DNA of 64,000 nt, taken from NCBI RefSeq assembly GCF_021390435.2, contig NZ_JAJVCN010000003.1, positions 124,001-188,000 on the forward strand. The letters run 5' to 3'. The DNA is from Kibdelosporangium philippinense (lineage in GTDB: Bacteria > Actinomycetota > Actinomycetes > Mycobacteriales > Pseudonocardiaceae). The position numbers and the translations under genes are program-made. Positions 7,038 to 18,984 of this stretch are shown one piece after another. The first letter of the stretch is position 1, and each line of letters opens with the position of its first letter. The notes beneath the pieces were generated by a model, which saw nothing but the letters and a program-made list of their open reading frames with translations, was not told the DNA's origin and made no database searches.

Positions 7038-8252
7038 GTGTCAGAGCCGACGATCCGCCTCGCGACCGATGCTGACTTCAACGACGTACTGCACATGATC
7101 CGCGCCGCGTTCCTCGAGGAAATCGCGGACAAGGACGACGAGTGGTACCGCACGGAATGGGAGCCCGACCGGCTGCACCTGGTGCACGACGGCGACGAGC
7201 TGATCGGCACAGCGGCCGTCCTCACCCTCGACATGACGTTCCCAGGCGCGGGGCCGCGGCCGTTCGCGGCGGTCACCACCGTCGCAGTGAAACCTGGGCA
7301 CCGCAGGCGTGGCGTGATGACGAAGTTGATGCACGCGCAACTGCACGGTCTGCACGAACAGAGCCGTGAGCCCGTCGCTGCGCTCTGGGCGTCCGAGGGC
7401 GGGATCTACAGCCGCTTCGGGTACGGGTTGGCGTCGCACTACCTGCGGGCGCACACGCCGAAAGGCGCCGCGTTCCGGCCTGGCGTGGACGTCGGCAAGG
7501 ACCGTGTCCGCGTCGTGTCACGTGACGAGGCGATGCCGTTCGTGACCGAGCTGTACGACCGGGTCGCACCGCAACGGACCGGTTGGCTTTCGCGCAACGA
7601 GCGCGGCTGGACCCACTACCTGTGGGACACGCCGACGTTCCGCGACGGTGCCTCACAGCTGATATTCGCGATTCACCCGGACGGGTACGTGATTTTCCGG
7701 ACGAAACGGAAATGGGGCGATCGCGGTCCGATCAGCGACCTGAACGTCTTGGAACTGGCAGCGTCGACTCCGGTCGGCACGGCAGCGATCTGGCGTTTCC
7801 TGCTCGATTTCGATCTTGTCGCCGAGGTCGAGGCGCCGATTCCGCAGGACGATCCCTTGGTCCATCTGCTGAAGGATCCGTACCAGGTCGTGCGTAAGCA
7901 GAAAGACTCGTTGTGGGTCCGAATCGTCGACGTGGATCGCGCGCTGGTCCAGCGCAGGTACTCCGCGCCACTGGACACGGTGTTCGAGGTGACCGACGAG
8001 CTTTGCCCGTGGAATCAAGGCAGGTGGCGGTTGGTCGTCGACTCGGCAGGCGCCGCGACGGTCGAGCGGACCGACGCGGACGCGGACCTGCTCGTGGACA
8101 CAGCCGACCTGGGTTCGGTGTTTCTCGGCGGCGTCCAGTTGAGCACCTTGGCCGCGGTCGGCAGGGTCCGTGAACTCAGGCCCGGAACTCTCATTCCGGC
8201 GGCCCGGGCGTTTCTCGGCGACCAGCAACCGTATTGCCCGGAGGTGTTCTGA
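7038..8252 (+). CDS. Eis-like GNAT N-acetyltransferase
   Basis: The 404-aa length, tandem GNAT halves and C-terminal sterol-carrier-like domain match the Eis family (M. tuberculosis Eis is 402 aa). Visible marks are TTVAVKPGHRRRGVMTKLM for the acetyl-CoA loop and EGGIYSRFGYG, which includes the tyrosine used as general acid. The protein ends in a Phe, whose terminal carboxylate acts as base in Eis. Eis enzymes acetylate amines of aminoglycosides and peptides. I choose the GTG at 7038 because the reading frame upstream runs through the divergent GNAT gene. Whether it confers drug resistance here cannot be told from sequence. Confidence 0.9.
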   Translation: MSEPTIRLATDADFNDVLHMIRAAFLEEIADKDDEWYRTEWEPDRLHLVHDGDELIGTAAVLTLDMTFPGAGPRPFAAVTTVAVKPGHRRRGVMTKLMHAQLHGLHEQSREPVAALWASEGGIYSRFGYGLASHYLRAHTPKGAAFRPGVDVGKDRVRVVSRDEAMPFVTELYDRVAPQRTGWLSRNERGWTHYLWDTPTFRDGASQLIFAIHPDGYVIFRTKRKWGDRGPISDLNVLELAASTPVGTAAIWRFLLDFDLVAEVEAPIPQDDPLVHLLKDPYQVVRKQKDSLWVRIVDVDRALVQRRYSAPLDTVFEVTDELCPWNQGRWRLVVDSAGAATVERTDADADLLVDTADLGSVFLGGVQLSTLAAVGRVRELRPGTLIPAARAFLGDQQPYCPEVF

Positions 8253-8325
8253 CCCACAGGGCGGCGGGAACTGGCGAGGTGGCTTCCGGCGTTGTCCAAT
8301 TTGAGGACTTTCGAATGGAGGCGCC

Positions 8326-9120
8326 GTGACCACTGGCATCGTGCTGGTTGTAGTGATTGTGGTTGTGGCCGGACTGATCTTCATGGCGGCCAACAAACGC
8401 GCGACAGCTCGGCGTAACGAGTTGGAGAACGCCAAGGCCGACGCGCGACGCTGGGTCGAGCGGCTCGGGGGTCAGGTGATGGCGCTGACCGGGACCGACG
8501 AGGCGTCCAAGCAGGCGCTCGCCGACGCGTCCGAGCGCTACACCGCGGCCGGGTCGCAGATGGACCAGGTGCGGACGGTCGAGCAGGCGAGGCTCGTGAC
8601 CAAGACCGCGCTCGAGGGTCTGTACTACGTGCGCGCGGCGCGCGAGGCGATGGGCTTGGACCCCGGCCCTGCGCTGCCCGAGGACCGCGAGCAGATCGAT
8701 GCGGGTCGCGTGACCGATGACCGTCGGGTGAACGTCGAGGGTCATGAGTACGCGGCGTCGGCGCGGCCGGGTTCCGGCACGCCGTACTACTACCCCGGTG
8801 GTCGCGTCGCGGGCCGTCCGGTGCCTCAGGGTTGGTACAGCGAGCCGTGGTGGAAGCCCGCGCTCATCGCTGGCGCTTGGGGCGTCGGTACGTTCTTGTT
8901 GTTCGACGCCATGTTCTCCGGCATGGTCGGCATTCCGGACGCTGCGGCTTGGGAATCCGGTTATGACGCCGGTCAGGCTGACGCCATGGCTGACACGGGT
9001 GGCGACGCTGGCGGTGACATGGGCGGTGACATGGGCGGCGGCGATATGGGCGGCGACTGGGGTGGCGGCGATGGCGGCGGCTGGGGTGACTTCGGCGGCG
9101 GCGATTTCGGCGATTTCTGA
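8326..9120 (+). CDS. Membrane protein with Gly/Asp-rich C-terminal tail
   Basis: The 264-aa protein starts with a transmembrane helix (residues about 4-22). An amphipathic helical region to about residue 110 follows, then a Pro/Tyr linker and a second hydrophobic segment near residues 182-202. The last 45 residues are almost only Gly, Asp, Met and Trp (repeats such as GGDMGG and GGDWGGG). The tail resembles the secreted low-complexity ends of TPM/YgcG-type proteins, but I do not see a catalytic domain. It starts with GTG and GGAGGCGCC just upstream is a fair ribosome site. Confidence 0.7.
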   Translation: MTTGIVLVVVIVVVAGLIFMAANKRATARRNELENAKADARRWVERLGGQVMALTGTDEASKQALADASERYTAAGSQMDQVRTVEQARLVTKTALEGLYYVRAAREAMGLDPGPALPEDREQIDAGRVTDDRRVNVEGHEYAASARPGSGTPYYYPGGRVAGRPVPQGWYSEPWWKPALIAGAWGVGTFLLFDAMFSGMVGIPDAAAWESGYDAGQADAMADTGGDAGGDMGGDMGGGDMGGDWGGGDGGGWGDFGGGDFGDF

Positions 9121-9193
9121 TCAGTAGCCAGACAGGTGACAGCGGCCGGTTCGGGCCGCCCGCCGTGGCATTGGGTGAACTTTGCATGCTGCA

Positions 9194-9212
9194 CTCTGAA
9201 TACAGAGTTCAG
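9194..9212. promoter_or_regulatory. Orphan palindromic operator, copy 1
   Basis: CTCTGAATACAGAGTTCAG contains the dyad CTCTG-N4-CAGAG. It is the kind of site bound by TetR or MarR dimers. No regulator gene is adjacent. Confidence 0.5.
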
Positions 9213-9301
9213 GCTGAAGGCATGGGTGTGGACACGGGGCAGCGAGGCAGCGGACGACGCCCAGGCATGGCTGAACTTTGAACACTGCGCTCTACATTCT
9301 A

Positions 9302-9322
9302 AACTCTGAATACAGAGTTCAG
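9302..9322. promoter_or_regulatory. Orphan palindromic operator, copy 2
   Basis: AACTCTGAATACAGAGTT forms a longer dyad (AACTCTG-N4-CAGAGTT) with the same core as copy 1. It lies 41 bp before the IS5-family element. Confidence 0.5.
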
Positions 9323-9365
9323 ACCGGGCAGACGTACCTGCTTAGAATGCTGATTCTGACGCACT

Positions 9366-10377
9366 GAGGTAATCTCACCAAGATTCTGGTTCGTTTGTTG
9401 AGCCGCGAAGCTGCTCGGACGAGCGCTGGTCGATGTGCTGGGGAGTGGTGAGACCCGGGGAAAGATGGGCGGGGAGCCCTTGGTAGAACTGGATTGCGAA
9501 GATCAAGTCCGGACCAGAAGGCTCCCCGTGATTGCGTATCGTGCCATGCTCGATGTCCCGCGTGAACTGGCCCTCTACCTCAGCCGGCTGCTGCACGCCG
9601 AACGCCGCCGACGCGGCACCCGCAAGAACAGCAGGGCGTTGACCTGCTTTCGCCACGCGGTGCTGGGCCTGCGCTGGTTCCGGCAGAACACCGACGTCCC
9701 CGCCCTGGCTCGCGATCACGGCATCTCCCGCGCCACCGGCTACCGCTACTTGGATGAGGTCGTCATCGTGCTCGCCGAGCAGGCGCCGGACCTGCATGAG
9801 GCCCTGCAGCGGGCCAAGGATGAGGGCACGGCCTACGTGATCCTCGATGGAAAGGTCTTCTCCGCCGATCGCTGTAGCGAGAAAACGTTGAGCGTGAAAG
9901 GCGAGCCGATCGACCTGTGGTACTCCGGCAAAGCCCGCGAGCACGGCGGCAACATCCAAGCGCTGTGCGCGCCGGACGGTTTTCCGTGGTGGGTCTCGGA
10001 TGTCGAGCCCGGTTCACTCCATGACTTGACCGTGGCGCGCGAGCATGTGCTGGGTGCGCTGTACTGGGCCGCCTCGCACCTTGATCTGCCGACGCTGGCC
10101 GATGGCGGCTACGACGGTGCCGGCATCGGCGTGCACACCCCGGTCAAACAGCCTGCCGATGGCCAGGTCCTCGACGTGGACACCCGCACACGCAACGCTC
10201 TGCTGCGTGGCCTACGGTGTCTGGGCGAACGTGGTTTCGCCCTGCTCACCGAACGCTGGCGCAGCCTGCGGCATCTCACCGCCAACCCCAGCAAGATCGG
10301 CGACATCGTCAAAGCCGCCCTTGTCCTCACGCATTTCGAACACGGCAAGATCGCGTGAAAGTCGCTGAGATCACCTC
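9366..10377 (+). mobile_element. IS5-family insertion sequence (ISL2-like group)
   Basis: Inverted ends are GAGGTAATCTCA at 9366 and, on the other strand from 10377, GAGGTGATCTCA. The element is bordered by a perfect 3-bp target duplication ACT (9363-9365 and 10378-10380). At 1012 bp with one intact transposase it is a compact, probably recent insertion. Removing it restores the continuous sequence ...GACGCACTGATGGCG.... Confidence 0.88.
9528..10358 (+). CDS. IS5-family transposase
   Basis: A 276-aa DDE transposase. An N-terminal helical region contains ALARDHGISRATGYRYLDEV, a helix-turn-helix. The catalytic domain follows with AYVILDGKVF (first Asp), SGKAREHGGNIQAL, TLADGGYDGAG (second Asp) and ERWRSLRHLT (Glu). 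The GTG at 9528 gives the family's usual N-terminus; a longer in-frame start at 9435 would lie close to the inverted repeat. No stops interrupt it. Confidence 0.9.
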   Translation: MIAYRAMLDVPRELALYLSRLLHAERRRRGTRKNSRALTCFRHAVLGLRWFRQNTDVPALARDHGISRATGYRYLDEVVIVLAEQAPDLHEALQRAKDEGTAYVILDGKVFSADRCSEKTLSVKGEPIDLWYSGKAREHGGNIQALCAPDGFPWWVSDVEPGSLHDLTVAREHVLGALYWAASHLDLPTLADGGYDGAGIGVHTPVKQPADGQVLDVDTRTRNALLRGLRCLGERGFALLTERWRSLRHLTANPSKIGDIVKAALVLTHFEHGKIA

Positions 10378-10440
10378 ACTGATGGCGATTGTCCGCATTG
10401 ATATGCGTGACGTGAAGACGGCACGCGCTCATCAGCCTCG

Positions 10441-10518
10441 GTGTCATACCTGCATCCGGTGCTGGATCGACCCAATCTCGATATCAGGACGAAGGCGTGC
10501 ACGTCGGCTATTGGCTGA
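10441..10518 (+). pseudogene. Possible GMC oxidoreductase scrap
   Basis: A short open stretch reads VSYLHPVLDRPNLDIRTKAC. It resembles the (A/S)YL-P-x-x-RPNL-x-x-(R/T)T segment of GMC flavoprotein oxidoreductases. It has no upstream or downstream continuation, so it would be a fragment only. The match is short and could be fortuitous. Confidence 0.3.
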
Positions 10519-10584
10519 CGCACCCGCAACCAAGAAACCCGGTATTCCGGCGCGGCGGCCCCATTCCCCTGGTCCCCCGGCGCG

Positions 10585-10818
10585 GTGGACGAACCACTCA
10601 TGCCCTATCGCGCGGAGGATTACGCGGTTACCCACCACGTCCTTGACAGCTCGATCGTGATCGGCCGCGCGCCTTACCCATTGCAGGTACAGGCGTCGAA
10701 AGTGGCGCACTACTACAACAACGCTTTTGAGAAAGTCGCCGACAACATCGACGCGATTCTCGCCATGCCGTTCACGTCGCCACGCTTCATTCCGTCCCCC
10801 GCCCTCTCCGATCTCTGA
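10585..10818 (+). pseudogene. C-terminal fragment of an unidentified enzyme
   Basis: This frame ends ...HHVLDSSIVIGRAPYPLQ followed by a helical segment (KVAHYYNNAFEKVADNIDAI). It opens only after a stop near 10523 and lacks any N-terminal domain. The style resembles the C-terminal end of DegT/DnrJ/EryC1-type PLP aminotransferases, but I cannot confirm that. It lies just before the frameshifted HAD gene on the same strand, suggesting both belonged to one decayed biosynthetic operon. Confidence 0.4.
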
Positions 10819-10832
10819 CTGGAGTCAGCGCC

Positions 10833-11487
10833 TTGCCGCAACCCGCTGCAGTTTTCTTTGACATGGACGGAACAATCGTCAGCACCGAGCGACAGGGGCA
10901 CGAGGCACGTACCGCCCTTGCGGCCCATCTCGGCGGCACCATCACGATGCCCAGCTGCGAGCAGGCGGTCGGGGTGAGCGACTATCAAATAATCCGCCGT
11001 GCGCTGACTGACCGAAACCCGCTCGTGACGACGGCCGAAATCGACGATGCGTTCAGCTGGTTCACCGATTACACCGCGAAGCTGCTGACGGAAAAGCTGG
11101 AGACGTTACCCGGTGCGCTTGAGCTGATCGAACAGCTGCACTCGGCCGGTATAGCGCTCGGACTGGTCACCACCACCAGGCAAGGTCTGGTGTCGATCGT
11201 GCTCAACCAGATCGGCCGTGACTATTGGGACACGGTGGTGTGGCGACGACGTCGGCGATCAGACCAAGCCACACCCGCGGCCCTACCTGCTCGCCGCTGA
11301 ACGGCTTGGTGTCGATCCCGCTGACTGCGTGGCCATCGAGGACTCCCCGGATGGGGTCACGTCGGCCGAGGTCGCGGGATTCCGTCGGGTGATCGTCGTG
11401 CCAAGCGACGTTCCCGTGCCCACCGGGCCCATCCGGCTCTTCCGTGGATCGCTCACGCAGGTCAGCACAGCCGATTACTCAGGCTGA
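10833..11487 (+). pseudogene. HAD-family hydrolase (beta-phosphoglucomutase-like), frameshifted
   Basis: The first frame (from TTG at 10833, with GGAG 8 bp upstream) carries motif I (FFDMDGTIV), the cap domain and motif II (LGLVTTTRQ). Near 11238-11245 the frame changes. The continuation in the +1 phase supplies CGDDVGDQTKPHPRPYLLAA (motif III) and VAIEDSPDG (motif IV), ending at 11487. Together they make one complete HAD subfamily IA protein of about 215 residues. An extra base in GTGGTGTGG is the simplest cause. Unless it is a sequencing error, the gene is dead. It overlaps the end of nei1 by 13 bp on the other strand. Confidence 0.8.
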
Positions 11488-12284
11488 CAGGCCGGGCACC
11501 AGAAGAGGTTGCGACCGGCGAGGTCCGCCTTCAGGACCTCGGTTCCGCAGACGTAGCACGGCAAACCGGCTCGCCGGTACACGTAAACCTCGCCGCCGTG
11601 TGCGTCCTTGCGAGGTTCGCGGCCCATCACCTCGGGCATGTGCTCAGGCCGGACCGTGTCGATCTGCCCGGCCTTCACCCCGTGGTTCATCAGCGCGACC
11701 AGGTCGACCCACATCTCCTTGAACAGGATCGGGTCCACCTCTTTGCCCGGCAGCATCGGCGGAACACCGTGCCGGAACAGGATTTCCGCACGGTAGACGT
11801 TCCCGACCCCGGAGATCACCGCCTGGTCCATCAGCAACGCTGCCAACGGGACCTTGGAGCGGGAGATCCGGTGAAAGGCCTTGTCCGGGTCGGCGTCACG
11901 GCGCAGCGGATCGGGACCCAGCCGGGCCCGCAACGCCAGCACCTGGTCTTCTGTCCACAGTTCGCAGGCGTTCGGGCCACGTAGGTCTGTCCAATGTGTA
12001 CGGCCCACGACGCGCATCCGGACCTGGCCGACCGGGTCGAGCAACGGCAGTTTGTGCTCGTCGAAGATCCCGAGCAGGCCAAGGTGGATGTGCACGATCG
12101 CGTCAGGGCCGTACACGTGGAACAGGTGCTTGCCATGCGCCTCCGCGCGCACGAGCTTCCGGCCGTCCAGAATGGACGCTTGGGCGGCGAACCGGCCCTG
12201 CGGGCTGGAAACCGCGACCGGATGTCCGGCGTAGCGACGGTGGTGCATCCGGGCATGCCGGTGCAGCGTATGACCTTCAGGCAT
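11475..12284 (-). CDS. nei: Fpg/Nei-family DNA glycosylase (Nei1-like)
   Basis: The 269-aa protein begins PEGHT, giving the N-terminal Pro nucleophile and Glu3 of bifunctional Fpg/Nei glycosylases/AP lyases. The helix-two-turn-helix contains AVISGVGNVYRAEIL. The C-terminal zinc finger has four cysteines (CYVCGT...FWCPAC). It removes oxidised pyrimidines in base-excision repair. It lies directly downstream of rpiB on the same strand, as in M. tuberculosis (Rv2464c after Rv2465c). All catalytic residues are intact, in contrast to the second paralogue at 47704. Confidence 0.93.
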   Translation of the reverse strand: MPEGHTLHRHARMHHRRYAGHPVAVSSPQGRFAAQASILDGRKLVRAEAHGKHLFHVYGPDAIVHIHLGLLGIFDEHKLPLLDPVGQVRMRVVGRTHWTDLRGPNACELWTEDQVLALRARLGPDPLRRDADPDKAFHRISRSKVPLAALLMDQAVISGVGNVYRAEILFRHGVPPMLPGKEVDPILFKEMWVDLVALMNHGVKAGQIDTVRPEHMPEVMGREPRKDAHGGEVYVYRRAGLPCYVCGTEVLKADLAGRNLFWCPACQPE

Positions 12285-12296
12285 TTGCCAGAAAGT

Positions 12297-12764
12297 CTAC
12301 TCCGGCAATGCGGGCGGGTTGCCGGTGCGCTCGTAGTCCGAGATCAGGTCGATCCGGCGCTGGTGCCTGCCGCCTTCGAACTCGGTCGCCAGGAACGCGT
12401 CGACGATCGTCGCCGCCTCTTCCTGCGAGTGCATCCGCGCCCCGACTCCGACGACCTGGGCGTTGTTGTGCTGACGCGCCAGTTGCGCCGTTTCCACGTT
12501 GTAGGCCAGCGCGGCGCGGCAGCCTTCGACTTTGTTCGCCGCGATCTGCTCGCCGTTGCCTGAGCCGCCGATGACGATGCCGAGCGAGCCTTCGTCCGCC
12601 ACCACACGCCGGGCCGCCTCGATGCAGAAGGGCGGATAGTCGTCCTGCGCGTCGTAGACGTGCGGCCCGACGTCGATCACCTCGTGACCGGCTTGCTTGA
12701 GGTGGTCGACCAGATATGTCTTCAGCTCGTAACCGGCATGGTCACTTCCGAGATACACACGCAC
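12297..12764 (-). CDS. rpiB: Ribose-5-phosphate isomerase B
   Basis: The 155-aa RpiB/LacAB fold has GSDHAGYELK at the N-terminus, then GGSGNGEQIAANK and later ARQHNNAQVVGVGARM. At the catalytic-base position the actinobacterial-type Glu (Glu72, in SGNGEQ) replaces the Cys of E. coli RpiB. It interconverts ribulose-5-phosphate and ribose-5-phosphate in the pentose-phosphate pathway. It lies 12 bp upstream of nei1 in the same direction and diverges from the ComB-like gene by about 40 bp. Confidence 0.95.
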   Translation of the reverse strand: MRVYLGSDHAGYELKTYLVDHLKQAGHEVIDVGPHVYDAQDDYPPFCIEAARRVVADEGSLGIVIGGSGNGEQIAANKVEGCRAALAYNVETAQLARQHNNAQVVGVGARMHSQEEAATIVDAFLATEFEGGRHQRRIDLISDYERTGNPPALPE

Positions 12765-12805
12765 GCGCCGAAGTGTGCCATGGACGCGACTGGCAGGCTT
12801 GCCGC

Positions 12806-13495
12806 ATGTTCACTCAGGACGGCTTCGGCGTACGGATGGAATGGGGCATGGCGGGCGTCGAGGCGCTTGCCCCGCACTGCACGGTCCTCATCATCGTGGA
12901 CGTGTTGAGTTTCACCACCTCGGTCGATCTGGCCGTCAGCCAGGGGGCCCGCGTCGTGGTCAAGGCTCCGGACGAGCAATCGACCGGGTTGAAACGTCCA
13001 AGTGAACTCAAGTCCGTCCAAGCGGGCACCGAGCTCACGTTCACCTCGCCGAACGGCGGCAGGCTCAGTGAATTCGCCGCGCAGCGGACCCGCGTGATGG
13101 CCGGGTGCCTACGCAATGCCGCCGCGGTCGCCGACAGGGCGATCGATTTGGCTGACCGTGGCCCGATCGGCGTGATCCCAGCAGGTGAGCAGTGGGGCGT
13201 GAACTTCTACGAGCGTCAGAAGTCCGGCGCGATGCGGGTGGCGATGGAGGACTACCTTGGCGCGGGCGCGATCGTGTCCGCGTTACTGGCGGAGGGCTAC
13301 AGCCCGGCATCGCCCGAGGCTGCGTTCGCGGCGACGTCGTATCGCACGGCCGAGCCGTACTTGGCGGAATTGCTGGGCGGGTGTGGCTCTGGTCTCGAAC
13401 TGGGTGAGAAGGGACTGTCCGAGGACATCGCGCTCGCGGGCCAGGTGAATGTCAGCAAGGCCACACCGACCTTGGTCAACGGCGTCTTCCAGTGA
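12806..13495 (+). CDS. comB: 2-phosphosulfolactate phosphatase family protein (ComB-like)
   Basis: The 229-aa protein has the ComB family pattern: IIVDVLSFTTSVDLA near residue 30, the TFTSPNGGRLSE block, and GVIPAGEQW. ComB hydrolyses 2-phosphosulfolactate in the coenzyme M route of archaea. Actinobacterial members are common but of unproved substrate, so this is a family call. The ATG at 12806 gives the first conserved strand. It ends at TGA overlapping the GTG of the metallo-hydrolase gene (GTGA), implying translational coupling. Confidence 0.8.
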   Translation: MFTQDGFGVRMEWGMAGVEALAPHCTVLIIVDVLSFTTSVDLAVSQGARVVVKAPDEQSTGLKRPSELKSVQAGTELTFTSPNGGRLSEFAAQRTRVMAGCLRNAAAVADRAIDLADRGPIGVIPAGEQWGVNFYERQKSGAMRVAMEDYLGAGAIVSALLAEGYSPASPEAAFAATSYRTAEPYLAELLGGCGSGLELGEKGLSEDIALAGQVNVSKATPTLVNGVFQ

Positions 13496-14131
13496 TCGCC
13501 GCCGGTGTCCATGCCTTCCGGCACGAGGAGCTCGATCTCACCACCGGTCTGGTGATCGGCGACGACACGTGCCTGGTGATCGACACGCCCGTGCACGGCG
13601 AGGAACTCAGGCGCCAGATCAGGAAGATCACCGCGAAGCCGTGGCAGGTCGTGTACACGCACAACCATTTCGACCATTGCTACGGCACGAGCGCCTTCCT
13701 GCCGTGTGACGTGTGGGCGCACGAAAACTTCCGGTTCGACCAGGAAGAACAAGCCGTCTGGGCTCGGCGATACCGGGACGAAGGCAAGCCGGAGATGGCC
13801 ACGGCCGTCGAGGAGTCCGAACTGGTCGCGCCGACGAAGACCTTCGCCGAACGCGCTGAGATCGATCTCGGTGGCCGCACGGTCGTGCTACACCACTTCG
13901 GGCCTGGGCATTCGTTCTGCGACACCGTGATCGAGGTTCCGGACACCGCGACGGTGTTCGCGGGCGACCTGGTCGAGCACCCGGCGTTCATCGAAGAGTC
14001 CTTCGGGGACGGCGACATCACGCAGTGGCCAGCGGCGCTGGAACGCCTGTTGGCACTGAATCCTGACGTCGTCGTCCCCGGGCACGGATCCCCAACAGAC
14101 AAAGACTTCGTCGCGCGGGCGCGCGAAGTCC

Positions 14132-14160
<29 letters not shown>
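13492..14160 (+). CDS. MBL-fold metallo-hydrolase
   Basis: The 222-aa metallo-beta-lactamase-fold hydrolase shows the metal motif THNHFDH (about residues 60-66). Further ligands are HHFGPGHS, FAGDLVEH and VVPGHGSP. The GTG start overlaps the upstream stop codon by 4 bp, so it is co-translated with the ComB-like gene. Substrates in this superfamily are diverse; no specific function can be read. Its last 29 bases overlap the 3' end of the convergent aldehyde dehydrogenase gene. Confidence 0.85.
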
Positions 14161-15562
<1,402 letters not shown>

Positions 15563-15618
15563 TGGCACTCCCTTGAAAGTTCGGTGGTATCGGAAGGGAC
15601 ACCACCGACCTTAGAACG

Positions 15619-16248
15619 TCAGTCGAACTTCAGCTCACCCGTGCGGGTGCGCTTGAGCTCGAAGAAGTCCGGGTAGCTGGCCAGCAGCTTGGCGCCGTCG
15701 AACACGTCGAGGGCCTGCTGGCCACGTGGGATGCTCGTGAGCACGGGGCCGAAGAACGCGACGCCGTCGATGTGGATCGTGGGCGTGCCGACGTCCATCC
15801 CGACCGGGTCCATGCCCTCGTGGTGGCTCTTGCGCAGCGCCTCGTCGTAGTCGGTGCTGTGCGCCGCCTTCGCGAGCTCCGCTGGCAGGCCCAGCTCCTC
15901 CAGCGCCTCGACAATGACCTGGTCGTAGTCCTTGTTGCCCTGGTTGTGGATCCTGGTGCCAAGCGCGGTGTACAGGTCGCGCAGCACCTCTTCACCCTTG
16001 AGCTGGGCCGCTGCGATGGCGACCCGGACCGGGCCCCAGGCCTTGTCCAGGAACTCGCGGTACTCCTGCGGCAGGTCGCGTCCGTCGTTCAGCACGGCAA
16101 GGCTCATCACGCGGAACCTGAGGTCGAGATCCCGTTGCTTCTCCACCTCGAGGATCCAGCGGGAGGAGATCCAGGCGAACGGGCACGTCGGGTCGAAGTA
16201 GAAGTCGACCTTCGTCTTGGCTGCAGGGGTGTCTGCTGGGGCGCTCAT
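15619..16248 (-). CDS. DsbA-family mycothiol-dependent nitroreductase homologue (Rv2466c-like), monothiol
   Basis: The 209-aa thioredoxin-fold protein has a helical insertion and closely follows the pattern of M. tuberculosis Rv2466c (FDPTCP, SSRWILEVE, AWGPVRVAIAA, RIHNQGNKD, GVAFFGPVL, FFELKRTRT). Its position next to pepN and rpiB is also the same. The active-site motif is CPFA: the second Cys of the CPWC motif is Ala, leaving a monothiol. Rv2466c uses mycothiol for reduction, so a one-cysteine mechanism is conceivable. A GTG three codons upstream is an alternative start; neither has a clear ribosome site. Confidence 0.88.
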   Translation of the reverse strand: MSAPADTPAAKTKVDFYFDPTCPFAWISSRWILEVEKQRDLDLRFRVMSLAVLNDGRDLPQEYREFLDKAWGPVRVAIAAAQLKGEEVLRDLYTALGTRIHNQGNKDYDQVIVEALEELGLPAELAKAAHSTDYDEALRKSHHEGMDPVGMDVGTPTIHIDGVAFFGPVLTSIPRGQQALDVFDGAKLLASYPDFFELKRTRTGELKFD

Positions 16249-16337
16249 GTTCTGCACAACCGGATCGGCCGTCTACATCTTCCCGCAAGGCGTGATTGGA
16301 TACCGTTGTCAACTACCAGCCGAACCTGAGGTGATCA

Positions 16338-18902
<2,565 letters not shown>

Positions 18903-18904
18903 GA

Positions 18905-18942
18905 AAAGCTTCAGGGCCGCCCGTGGGCGGCCCTGAAGCTTT
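18905..18942. terminator. Perfect 18-bp hairpin after pepN
   Basis: The arms begin AAAGCTTCAGGGCCGCCC and pair completely with the following GGGCGGCCCTGAAGCTTT around a 2-base loop. It lies 3 bp past the pepN stop. There is no long T-run, as usual for GC-rich actinomycetes. It can also serve the minus-strand gene that ends at 18985. Confidence 0.85.
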
Positions 18943-18984
18943 CGCAGAAGTTCCTCAGCGGACTGGGATGCCCGCCTGGTCGGT

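Larger units (their letters stand above)
9121..9362. other. Intergenic region with duplicated operator-like sites
   Basis: There is no gene here. The segment carries two copies of a palindrome (9194-9212 and 9302-9322) about 110 bp apart, each preceded by a GAACTTTG motif. The normal downstream gene appears to have been replaced or displaced by the IS5-family element, leaving the sites orphaned. Confidence 0.6.

Noticed and set aside
9435..9527. Longer N-terminus of the first IS5-family transposase
   Set aside because: The added residues lie close to the inverted repeat and are not like the family; the GTG at 9528 gives the normal start.
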